64,000 nt of DNA from Telopea speciosissima (taxonomy: Eukaryota; Streptophyta; Magnoliopsida; Proteales; Proteaceae): the NCBI RefSeq assembly GCF_018873765.1, contig NC_057925.1, positions 12,101,568 to 12,165,567 of the forward strand, given 5' to 3'. Below the pieces are notes generated by a model. That model ran no database searches, was not told where the DNA came from, and saw only the letters and a list, made by a program, of their open reading frames with translations. How positions within the stretch are numbered: the first letter of the stretch is position 1; each line of letters begins with the position of its first letter. The position numbers and the translations under genes were made by a program. Below, piece by piece: positions 35,424-45,306 of this stretch.

Positions 35424-36147
35424 AAATGAAATCATCAACAAAAGGAATCGGCACGCGGAAGAGACTCGGTCATTGTGGGCTTGCTTAACACCCATTGATG
35501 AACCTGTGATATTGGGCTGGGTTTGCCCAGTGGCCCCAATACTTTGCTCAATATTGGGGTGCAAAACCTGCAAACACATGATGACAGCTGCATAATTGAA
35601 TTTGGTGGAGGCCACTTTTTCACATGTGACTTCATTCAACAAAATAGATGTAATGTTTCTAATCATTTGTTAAGAATCAGACCTAGAGTTCTTTTTTCAT
35701 ACTATATATACATATTTTTTTGGTCTTTTTATATTTTTCAGCGTTAAAATTCAAGTGGATAGTCATTTAAAAATAAAATAGAACTTATAAGGATGGATTA
35801 AATTCATAATAAACTTAATTTTCTTCATATGAAGGCTCATAATTAAGATTCTTAATCTTCTACATTTTTACCCTAGTGTACATTGCTTACCTACTACCTC
35901 TTTTCCCCCATTCTATTTTGTCTTCTTCATAACCGCAACTAATAACATGGATATCCTCTTCAATGCAGATCGGTGTGCTAGCACAACACGTACTACATCT
36001 CCAGATCTGATACTTTCAAAGTGTTAATAGATTTTCAAATAAGCAGCAGCTAAGTCCTTTGTTTATTAAAAAACTGAAATCAAATAATACCAGAAGCCAA
36101 TTCAAATGAAAATTGAAGAACACAAAAACATAGAAACAAAATGAAAT
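35424..36147. other. 5' flank of copy C
   Basis: It lacks the GTCAGTCA promoter block found upstream of B and D. A 70-base stretch (35,740-35,812) recurs near 29,970 and 62,080. No gene is seen. Confidence 0.5.
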
Positions 36148-36218
36148 GAAATCACTTGTGCTTGCTCGGAAGCGCCTTCTTGTAGCGAATAAATTCCAGA
36201 AAACGCGATTAGAGCTCC

Positions 36219-38819
36219 ATGGCGGAGCCCCTTGCCGTAAGGGAGGGTCGCCCCCCAGACCTCGCGCCACGGGCAGCGGCTCCTGCTCTGCATTCCTTTG
36301 CAGTGGTAACCTCCAACGGGTCTGCCCTATCGCTCCGGTGGTCTCGGTGAAGACCCCATCGCTGTACATGGGTAACCCTGCGGTTTTCTTCACAGAGGAT
36401 CAGATAGCAAAATCTGAAGAGCCGTTTTATTATAATAGGTGATTGTATTTCATTGATTCAAATAGAACCGATTACAGTAAGTATATTTATAATACAAAGA
36501 GTTGGATTTAGAGTAGGTCTCACATGCTGTTGCGTCAAGAAATCGTCGAGCGGTCCTGCAAGTGCCGTCACCTGCAAGTGGACCAAGGGGTCACGAGAGA
36601 GAATCGGTGTGGTTCCGGCCTGAGGCTCTCCGATGCCAAAGTTAGATCTCCTGAGCAAACAGATGAATAGTGATTATTCAATATGAGTTTTGATCTCCCT
36701 CTATGGGGTTGTGTACCTTGTCTTTTATAGTAGTGTATGGCGGTGTAGAGAGTCCCAGTTTGATGGCGATTGTGCTGTTGAGTGGATAGAGGCCTTGGGT
36801 AACGGGGCTCTATCCTGATTGGCCATCTCCCTGCGGGAGGGAGTGTCCTGGTGGTATCAAGATCCTTGTTGGATAGATACCCGCGTGTGGTGATAACGTT
36901 ATTGGTGCTTGAATCCGTTTGGGTGATGTGACTTCTAAGCGGTGGCCTAGAGTCCTGGTGGTGACAAGAATCTACAGTGACACGATTGGGTCATAGACGA
37001 GTGGCCCCGGTGTCCGTGTACATCACGTCCGCGTCCACGATGCCGCGCCTGGGTGCAGGCCCGCCTGGGTGAGAGGCCGCACCTGGGTGAGGCCCCGCCT
37101 GGGTGCTGGCCGAGCCCGGGTGGGACCCCAGGTTCGTTCTCCTTGGTTCTGGAGCGGGTCATCCTGTGACACGTGGTGGCTGCTGATTGATCCGGTGAAT
37201 CTTGAATGTATCACATGCGATAATAGAAGAATCCATTATCACATGGGACTGTGCAACATGAAGAAGACGTGATAGAGTGTGAGTAGAAGACCAATATAGT
37301 GATCCTAGAATAGGAACGACTATATTGGTCAATACGTTTCAATTGGCGTTGGTGGCTAAATGCTTGTATGGTAGGCCAACGATTTTTTATTTTAAAAGAT
37401 CACTCCAGGCCATCTTCCACCTCTCAAACGATGTTCTGATCTCCTCCTTGGATTCCAGACATCTTCTCTTGAGATTTCTTAAGAGGGAGGATTTCATTAA
37501 AGTTTGGCTTAAAGAATATGTTGTTGTTAAGGGCTTCTCTTTTCGGTTTTTCAAATGGTCAAGGTTTTTTAAGGCTGGGTTGGAGTCTCCGATTGTGCCA
37601 GTTTGGGTGTCCTTTCCAAATCTTCCAGTGAACCTGTACCAAGGGAATTTCTTCCTATCTATTGCCGGGACAGTCGCAAAATTGTTGAAGGTTGACAGTG
37701 CCATGGCTGGATGTACCAGGACGATGGCGGCAAGGGCTTGCGTGGAAGTGGACTTGCGAGCAGTCCACCCTGATTGTGTTTGGGTGGGTTGTGGTGCTTT
37801 TGGTTTCTTCCAAAAGGTCGTTTATGAAAGATTGCCGTTGTTTTGCTCTGGCTGTTCGAAATTGGGTCATGGAGAAGAGGCATGCCGCAAGAAGAAGTTG
37901 GGAGGACTGGTGCCTGAGGGGAATAAGGAGGGGTTTTTTAAGGGCCAATCGTTGGATGAACCTGTGGTTATTGAGGAAGGGGGTGATCAGGAGGATGATA
38001 GGGAGGCATCCCTAGTGCGTGATAAAGGTAAAGAGGTTATGGTGGTGGAAAACGATGGTGATCACAAAGAGCTTTCATTGGCGCATTCTAATGGAGTGGG
38101 GAAGGGAGGACGGCGAGTCTAACCGGAGGTGATGACGAGTTTCCTAATAAGGAAAGGGAAGATTACGTTGCGGTTCCGCTTGCTAATTCTTTGGGAAGTG
38201 AGAAAAAATCAAGGGGTTATTGAAAACGGGCTTTTATCTACTATCCCTTCAATCTTTATTTCTGGAGTCTCAGATTAGATCTCCGACACACTCAGCCGCT
38301 ATTCAAGAAGAAGCTGCAGGAGTTCACGTTTTTATTGAACAAGGTGGAGCACCACATGCTTCTCATGACAAAAAATCGCAATGGATCACTGATAGTGATA
38401 TACATGAAGGTTTAAATAAGGAAGATCAAGTTCTTTTTGAAGTTGAGGGTGCAGAACGTGATTCAAGTAATAAAGAATTGCAAAGTCTCGAGGGTGGTGA
38501 GCAAGGTGGGTGGATTCGGATGGTGGGTCTGAAAATCCGTATTGGACATAGGAATGCTCGTCGAGGTGGTCGTGTGAGAACTCCAGCTATTGCCAGAACT
38601 CGGAGTCAAAGGAATGGAAAGCTTGGTGATAAGGCGGTGGTCGTGCCGGTAGATAAAGAGGTGGGAGTGGGCTTGCAAAATATCCCATCGCCTTTTCATC
38701 CAGAGGAGGAGGCCCTTTTAGCCCGTGTGGCTCTTGATCGACCAAGTGTCTATGCTGGGACCCCACGACGATCGGATAGGATAAGGATCCCATCGGTGTG
38801 CCTCACAGATCCCGTGTAG
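36219..38819 (+). pseudogene. LINE ORF1 (DUF4283, zinc knuckle), split by a solo LTR
   Basis: The start ATG at 36,219 is followed by a basic Pro/Ala-rich stretch. A second frame reads NPAVFFTEDQIAKSEEPF up to the LTR insertion at 36,428. The frame resumes at 37,340 with LALVAKCLYGRPT, then the DUF4283 core (LLLRFLKREDFIKVWLKE, VPVWVSFPNLPVNLY). A CCHC knuckle follows (CSGCSKLGHGEEAC, about 37,848-37,889). An acidic and basic tail runs with interruptions to 38,819 (PRRSDRIRIPSVCLTDPV). This is the nucleic-acid-binding protein of plant L1 elements. It is broken here. Confidence 0.85.
36428..37334 (-). mobile_element. Solo-LTR-like insertion in LINE ORF1
   Basis: 907 bases flanked by the 5-base duplication CGTTT (36,423-36,427 and 37,335-37,339). 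It separates EEPF from QLALVAKC in ORF1. A minus-strand TATA (ACTATAAAAG) lies at about 36,722-36,731. The ends are TATT...AATA rather than TG...CA, so the LTR assignment is tentative. GC-rich 'cgcctgggtg' repeats occur near 37,041-37,120. Confidence 0.65.
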
Positions 38820-39039
38820 TCTTTTCTTTTTTCTTCTCTTGGGTGAATGAGTAGCTTGTTGCCCGCCGTTATGTTTTAGGGTGGAGTCCCCTTTTCTGCT
38901 TTAGCTTCCTTTGCCTACAGTCTTTCTTCTGTAGGCTAGTTAGCCTCCTTTTTAATCTTCAATAAAATTGTTCTCTTTCTTTGAAACAAAGAAAAAAAAA
39001 AAAAAGAAATCACTTGTGCTCCTACAAATAGGACAAATA

Positions 39040-39700
39040 TCAACTTAGTGCACCATAAACTGAACTTTTGGTTGAATACCATTTTCTCCTTTGATGTGGT
39101 GTCTACAAGAGATGTTTCCATGAAAATCTCCAACCATGAGGGAGGCACACCATCTGGGTTCTCTTTACACTGAACAAAGGTGTATATTTAATATTAGAAG
39201 TTTGGTATTTGACTAAATATTATATGCTTTTGTGAAGAGCCACTTTTTTCTATATTACCTTCCTCTCTGGTATTTGTGCAAATATTCTCTTTCCTGTAAT
39301 ATGGTCTATTTTAAGTTTGGACCTATTATCTTTATTATGCGTACATATAGCTTAATATATTTGAAATAGACACATGCAAGTCTTAGTCATAGATTGAGAG
39401 AAATATATGCAAATCTCATCTAAATCTCGCATAATAAGAATAATTAGCCCAATTTAAAATTACGATATAATTAGTAGAGGCCCCACCTAAAAAATTTTGG
39501 TATCCCACAGATGGAGGAGATGTAGCCACCGCTCTAGCGGAACATGTTTACCACAATTTAGAGCCCATTCTTCATATGTGGTATATCAGTTATAGATGTT
39601 TGACTTCAAGTCTCTCCACTGATCATTCAACTTCTATAATGCCCATGTCTTAGTACCATATGGACGATTAAATTTTTCCTGCAAACATTTAAAAAAAAAA
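39040..39700 (-). pseudogene. CACTA-type transposase remnant (Transposase_24 / Ptta-En-Spm)
   Basis: Reading the minus strand from about 39,690, after a TTTGCAG acceptor, gives KTWALxKLNDQWRDLKS, then NCGKHVP and a Trp-Leu stretch. Further on (about 39,150-39,080) it gives ENPDGVPPSWLEIF and VDTTSKEK. The order W-LKS ... P-V ... NPDG-PS ... V-D fits the plant Transposase_24 domain. Stops and an ORF1-type LINE at its 3' side show it is dead. This identification rests on my reading of weak motifs. Confidence 0.45.
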
Positions 39701-39783
39701 AAAAAAAACAATAGTCACTTAAACATCAAATTTGTTGGAAAAAGTAATACAGGTTGTTATTTGAATCATGTTACTGTGATTTT

Positions 39784-41455
39784 TGTTTGAGTTAAAATAA
39801 TACCGCTAGCGTATGAGTCGAGCACGAGGAGATATACACCACTCTATTTAACTAACTTTAAAGTAATGTAAAGTGAACCAAATTAAAGTATTAAATTAAA
39901 CTAATTAAACTAATAAAAACTAATGCGTCCTAACTCATAAGCATCTAACCTATCAAACTAACGCAAATTGAGAGGAATAAAATTGCAGCCACACTTCACA
40001 ACCACATAAAAAAAATAAAAGAAAGAGAGAGAGAAGAAGAAGAAGAGAGAATGAGATAGAAGGAAGGGAGAATGAGTTTACGAGTTAGAGAGTAAACCTG
40101 TAGTTGAAGAGCCTGGCTTCCTCTTCTAAATCTCCAAATCTTGTCATCAACTTAGGAACTTAGACTAGAAAGCTTGAAACTAAACTAGAATTATTACAGC
40201 CATATTGAAAACATAACATTAAAGCATGAATCAAAAGCATTACAACCATGGAATTGAAAACATGAAATCAAACTAGAACTTAGAAAGCCAAAAACTAGAA
40301 TAAGAAAAGAAGAAATTTCACTAATTAATTGAACTAAAAACTAAATTAAAACTAAACTAAAACTAACTTAAAAACTGAACTACAACTAACTTCTTACAAC
40401 CGAAAGGGCAAGGGGTATTTATAGGGGGAAGAGAGGAGAAGAGAGAAGAGGGAAGTGTAGGAGAAATACTCCCTAAGAAAAGAGAATATTCTCTTCTCCT
40501 TCCTCCTTTACAGTGCCTTGAACCCCAAGAAAAAAGAAAAAATAGAAAGAGGGAGAGAAAAGAGTCCTAGATACATAAACCTTCTATTTATTAAAAAGTA
40601 ACTTTCTAATTCTAACTTGTGCTTCTTTTTCTTTATAGATATCTTCTTCAAACAATGAGATCAAGGCATCTTTGACTTTTCAACTTTTCATAGGTGAGAG
40701 AATATCTTTCAAAATAAATCTATCCCAAGTAGAATTTCAAAAGTGCCCTTGAAAAGTTGGAGGAGCGAGAGGATAAGGGTGATGACTAGGATTCCACTCA
40801 CAATTAATAAAATGTCAAATCTGTCCTTCAAAAAACGTGGAGCATGGGATGCTTATATGGGCCTCACTGTTATATTCCTTACGAAAAATCACCCAAAATA
40901 GAAATAAATTTCATCCAATTTGGAGTTCGGGAGCCCAAGATATCTCAAGTTGAAGTTGGACTGCTCCAGAGCCTTCCAAATGGAATCTTTCGGCTGACAG
41001 AAAGATAACTTTTGATAATTGCGATAAGGCCTCTAGAATCCGAACTTCCACTTTACTTTGTCCCCGGCCAACTGCCAATAATTACAAATAAACCTCTATC
41101 CACGGAAACGGCCGTAACTTCTTTGTTTCAACTCGGAATCAAGTGCCGTTTGAACCGTTGCGAAGCTGACTCGACGGGCGACGCATCCATACTATTAACA
41201 CCTCAAAATTATGCTAAGGTTTCCACTGTAATCACATTCAAATTTGATTGATTGACGTGATTCTTTCAGTACTCAATCCAAACTTGATTTTCTCGACTTC
41301 TGGGCGTTTCTGGCTATTCTTAGCATCTTTTGCTCCATTTTCACAAGAATTCACCTAAAACCTGAAAAGCACAAGAAAGCACCGAAGTAACTCTGTCTAA
41401 TGTGGTAAAATTTATGCTTTATGCCCTAAGATTTCACATATAAATGTGCTCATCA
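39784..41455 (-). mobile_element. Solo LTR (family 1), second copy
   Basis: 1,672 bases, TGTTTGAGTTAAAA...GCTCATCA, with the perfect 5-base duplication ATTTT (39,779-39,783 and 41,456-41,460). It shares its ends and much of its body with the element at 2,563-4,299. On the minus strand CTATAAATACCCC lies near 40,412-40,424, upstream of a pyrimidine-rich leader. Confidence 0.85.
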
Positions 41456-41460
41456 ATTTT

Positions 41461-42599
41461 CTTCCATGCATCCTCTTTCTTCTCCACTTGGAATCTTCCT
41501 CCAATCTGTATAATTGCATGGCAAATCCAATGAAGAAGATGCAAGTGTCCCAATCCAAGTCATCAATTGGGATGCTTCATTGTTGCATGGTTGTTCGTGT
41601 TCATTAACTAAAATGTCCACTTTCTAGCTGAGGGCCAATGAAGTAATTTTGAGGTCCTTTGCTGGTCCATGTCTCCTTCTCATAAGTGGTCCAGAATCTA
41701 CATGAAAAATGATCACTCAATTACCAACACTGCGATTGGTTGCGTAAATTTGTGGGAGCATGTATTGGTTTTGAATGGGGATCTCTAGATGGACTTTCTG
41801 TGGATTCGTATTTTGGAAAAAAAAAAAATATACTGTTTGGTTCCCTTGATTATTTTGTGAATCTGAAGATACATGCCCTTTTATACCTTGTCTCCAATTT
41901 TTGTTTCAATATGGATTTCACCTCATGAGGTGAAATCTTAAGATTTCACTTTTTACACTAAAATGATGAATCTCTAGATTTTGTAAATCTTTGGAAGGTA
42001 ATTCGCTTTTTTCAACCAAATAGTTTTTTAAAATAAGATTCATGTATCTGGAAAATTACATCCCACAGAATTAGGCAACCAAACACGGTGTTAGATGTCA
42101 TGAAATTGCATCATTTTCTTCCAAAAACATCATACATCTTGACTCTTTCGACCATTTGTCTTCCACTTACAGTATGGGTACAGCAGAGAAATCAAAGCCA
42201 ACTTCACCAACAAAACTGAGTTCCTTCGGCCCAATGGCTGCTACCAGCTCCAAAAAAAGAAGAAAAGCATGGTAAAAACCAGGGAACACTGAAGAAATTG
42301 ATATGCTTTGTCATCTTTTTCCTTTCAATGTTTCTGTAAGCTTTTAAACGTAGTACCACTTCTGGGATGACTACAGTTAGAAACTGAAGTAGCACACCAA
42401 ACTATACTAGAAGCTCCTAGGGTTGAAGAGGGGAAACAAAGAACCTTCAAGATGTCAAGATGAAGAGATTAATGGTAATTAAGTTCTGAATAAACTTTAT
42501 GTAAAAGATCAACACAAGCCATAAAAACTTCTTGCATAGTACAAGTAATAGACTCGCTATTACTATTTTAGGGAAGAAAGAATATTTTCCGATCCAAAT
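41461..42599. other. No gene seen
   Basis: Possibly part of the CACTA relic that would span from the transposase remnant to the terminus at 42,742. I found no recognisable domain. Confidence 0.4.
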
Positions 42600-42742
42600 G
42601 GATATTTTATTTGAGATGGATAAAAAATTCCGTTCTATTAAGCATTTTTAGGAACGGATATATCCTACTAACTTTTTTTAGAGACAAAAAATAATTTCCA
42701 TCTCTAAAATGCATCGCTAGTGCACTTTTTTTTGTTGTAGTG
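42600..42742 (-). mobile_element. CACTA element terminus
   Basis: The complement of 42,722-42,742 reads CACTACAACAAAAAAAAGTGC, the typical end of plant CACTA elements. It is followed by subterminal repeats around 'agagatggaaattatt'. No matching left terminus was found in the window. Confidence 0.5.
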
Positions 42743-42834
42743 CAGTTAGTATGACAAATGTATAGGTTTACATGAGTAGACCAAGAACCAGCTGAGGAAC
42801 CAAAATTGTGAAAATGCAACTTACCTAGCTTCAT

Positions 42835-43348
42835 TCCCCTCTTCAACATTTTCAAGGGGATGCATCTTTGTTCAAGTTCTTCTGTGCTTTATTCTTCTTC
42901 TCCTTCTTTGAGTTAATTTTCTTGTCATGGCGGTCAATCCCATCAAACCGCGGAGGAAACTGCACATAGCATACTTTCTTTCCTGATGTTGGATTCATCA
43001 TGAAGCACATATGGCTTCTCTTGAGTGTCTTCTATTGTTTATATAGTGAAATCACAGTCCACATTCAGAAGATAAGGTGCAATGGAAATAATTTCCGAGC
43101 TCTCATCTCCATTAATAAACAACCAAACTGGAAAAAAAAAATATTATAATGAAAAATAAATAAAAGTCTTGATTTATTAATTTGGTGAAAACTGAAGAAG
43201 AAGAGATTTGGGATTTACCAGAGCATTCATGGCCCCAGCTTTTTTTTGGTGATCAAATCTCAGTGGCTTCTCTCGAGAAACATAAACCAAACATGGCAAT
43301 TCATTTTCTTCAACAACACAAACACCATTTTGTCCGGGAAATACCTGT
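42835..43348 (-). pseudogene. Cellulose synthase (CesA) pseudogene fragment
   Basis: On the minus strand, 43,348-43,219 is a clean exon: [21 protein letters not shown], then [11 protein letters not shown], ending at a GT donor (43,218-43,217). The next exon (about 43,125-42,915) reads ISIAPYLLNVDCDF, and after a frameshift [21 protein letters not shown] and GIDRHD. The sequence then jumps to a lysine-rich stretch ([15 protein letters not shown]) and ENVEEGNE, which in CesA lies much further on. The catalytic middle is therefore deleted. CesA is the plasma-membrane glucosyltransferase that makes cellulose. This piece lacks the D,D,D,QxxRW set and cannot be active. Confidence 0.85.
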
Positions 43349-43640
43349 TGCTCAAGTCATATATTAGAGAAATATAAAAGAACCCGTATAGATGTCAGCT
43401 ATTTTAGCATTTTTATGTCTTTAAATGTAGTTTAGTATTAAGCAAAATGCTCATAAGCAGGCATTTTAAAAATGCCACATTTTATGTTTAAATGCACTAC
43501 AAGGTCGAAAACCTATTTATCGAATTATCAATATATTGGGGGTTTCTTTCCCCTTCCAGGCACCAAAAGCATGACAAAAGATACTAAGCCAAACAACATT
43601 TTTTTGGTCGAAGAAAACCTTCTAGATTAAACTATGGTAT
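43349..43640 (-). repeat. 3' flank of receptor copy D, first part
   Basis: From about 43,510 it aligns with the 3' flanks of copies A (1,250) and B (6,905), including 'aacctattta' and 'ttggggg(t)ttt'. The next part of the same flank resumes after the inserted elements. Confidence 0.65.
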
Positions 43641-43649
43641 TTTAACAAA

Positions 43650-45018
43650 GGGAAGTTTATGAAACACCCCCTGAAAATGGGCCGATACTCAGATCACCCC
43701 CTTATATTTGAAAATACTCAGATCACCCCTTGCATTAGAGCCCTATACTCAATTTAGACCCTACCGTTAGTTAACTGATGAAATCAGCTAGTTAAATTTT
43801 TTAAAAACCCTAAACTACCCTTGACAATAGTATAATTACTATTTTACCCTTAGATATGTCACCCAGTTAAATAAATTTAAATCCCTAAACTACCCTTTGA
43901 TTAATGTGAAGTTACTTTTTACCCTTGGATCTAAAAACCCCAATTTTTTTAAGTTTATAAGGATGAGGGGAATCAAAGGGGAATATTCCCTCTTCTTCCC
44001 CAAATCAACAGAAAGACAAATGAAACCCTTAGGGTTCTGCCTCAAGGAAACACCGTGAATGGCAGCCAAAACACTGTGACGGCGGCCCAATAATCCCGGC
44101 AAAGGGTGGTGATAGGCCGGCGACCAATCATATGGCGTCAGACGTCGTGAATCTCCAGCGATCCTTGCACCTCACGATTAGCTTTCCCTGTTTCTCCCAC
44201 CACAAAACCCCAAGACAAAAACCAGCTGCTGTGAAAGAGCATCCATGGCAGATGCAAATGATCGCCGGAGATTGTCGATTTTTATTTTCTTCAGAAGATT
44301 TTTCTTTACTTTACATTTCAGTTTAAACTTCCCACGCTGAGGCCCACACTGCGCCAAAAACCACGCTATTCCGATCCTGCACAGCTCAGACCCTAAAAGT
44401 AAAAAAATCACGCTTGGGGTACATTTTGCAAACCCGAATCCGATGCTATGAGCTTGAGACAGAGACCACCTCCCTCCCGCGCTGCCTCTTTCGGCACCGG
44501 AGGAGGAGCGCCGCCGCCACCACCACCACAATCCTCCCATATACCGTTTCCGTATAGCCTGATTTTTTTTGTTTAAGTTTAGGGTTTTTGATTTAATCAA
44601 AGGGCTTATTACAGTTCTTTATGTTAGTCAATAGCACCGATGATTTGCCTCTTGCAGGTGTGAGTCACCATCGGAAGCAGCTGCCTTGTTGTTGAGTCAC
44701 CATCGGAGCAGCTGCCACCCATTGTCTCTTGGTTTTTTTGTTTTTTTTCCTTCTCTCCGGCGACTCTCCGGCGAACTTATGCTTGAGATTGAGTTACAGT
44801 TGTGAGGAGGAGGATGAAATTAGGTTGAAGATGAAGGACAGGGTAGTATTGTAAATTTAATTCTAATGATTTAGTACAAGGGTAAAATAGTCCTTTTACA
44901 CCAATAACTAACCGCAGACTAACACCGTTAGTGTAGAGGGGGTGATCTAAGTATTTTCAAATATGAGGAGGTGATCTGAGTATCGGCCCATTTTCAGGGG
45001 ATGTTTCATAAATTTCCC
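43650..45018. mobile_element. Mutator-like element, candidate Pack-MULE
   Basis: The terminal inverted repeats are about 160 bases (left GGGAAGTTTATGAAACACC, right complement of GGGAAATTTATGAAACATC). A perfect 9-base target duplication, TTTAACAAA, flanks the element (43,641-43,649 and 45,019-45,027). The interior is GC-richer than its surroundings and has no transposase, but contains gene-like pieces. Confidence 0.88.
44448..44576 (+). pseudogene. Possible captured first exon in the MULE
   Basis: A 42-codon frame begins MSLRQRPPPSRAASF and is rich in Gly and Pro, like the disordered N-terminus of a nuclear protein. It is preceded by leader-like sequence and ends at a TAA. The parent gene is not recognised. 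An overlapping minus-strand frame (44,178-44,600) has no domain. Confidence 0.35.
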
Positions 45019-45306
45019 TTTAACAAATAAAAAACCAACTAGAAAGGCCTAATCTTAACAACTAAACTACGATTAATTGTACTTGGGACATGCTATTGTA
45101 GAAAGAATAGCACCTTAGATCATTACTAGATGATCACATACATTATTCCCTCGCCATGGTGTTCCATCTTGCATTGTCCAACGTACCTCAAGGACCTTCT
45201 GTGCCATGGAAACCAACCCCTTTATCCAAACCTTGGATTCTTCGTATTCTTTCTGTATCCATAAAATGATGCATTACATAAACTTGATAAACTTGATAAC
45301 TAGAAC
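45019..45306 (-). repeat. 3' flank of copy D, second part
   Basis: It continues the alignment with copies A and B ('gaaaggcctaatcttaaca', 'ccatggtgttccatcttgc') up to the solo LTR insertion. Confidence 0.65.

Larger units (their letters stand above)
36163..39005 (+). mobile_element. L1-type LINE with ORF1 only (HAL1-like)
   Basis: A 15-base target duplication, GAAATCACTTGTGCT (36,148-36,162 and 39,006-39,020), and a terminal A-rich run (38,985-39,005) define a LINE-machinery insertion. It starts with a GC-rich 5' region and contains ORF1 but no reverse transcriptase. After the ORF1 tail comes directly a 3' untranslated region with 'cttcaataaaattg'. A 907-base solo LTR is nested in ORF1. Confidence 0.85.

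Noticed and set aside
36947-37214. GC-rich frames around 'cgcctgggtg' repeats as a possible gene
   Set aside because: They lie within the solo-LTR-like insertion and are produced by a local repeat.
39040-39150. PLATZ zinc-finger gene fragment on the minus strand
   Set aside because: A frame with PPSWLEIF and ICPIC looked PLATZ-like, but the neighbouring motifs and their order fit a Transposase_24 domain better and the cysteines need a frameshift.
44178-44600. Minus-strand 140-residue open frame
   Set aside because: It lies inside a Mutator-like element, antisense to the more gene-like frame, and shows no recognisable domain.
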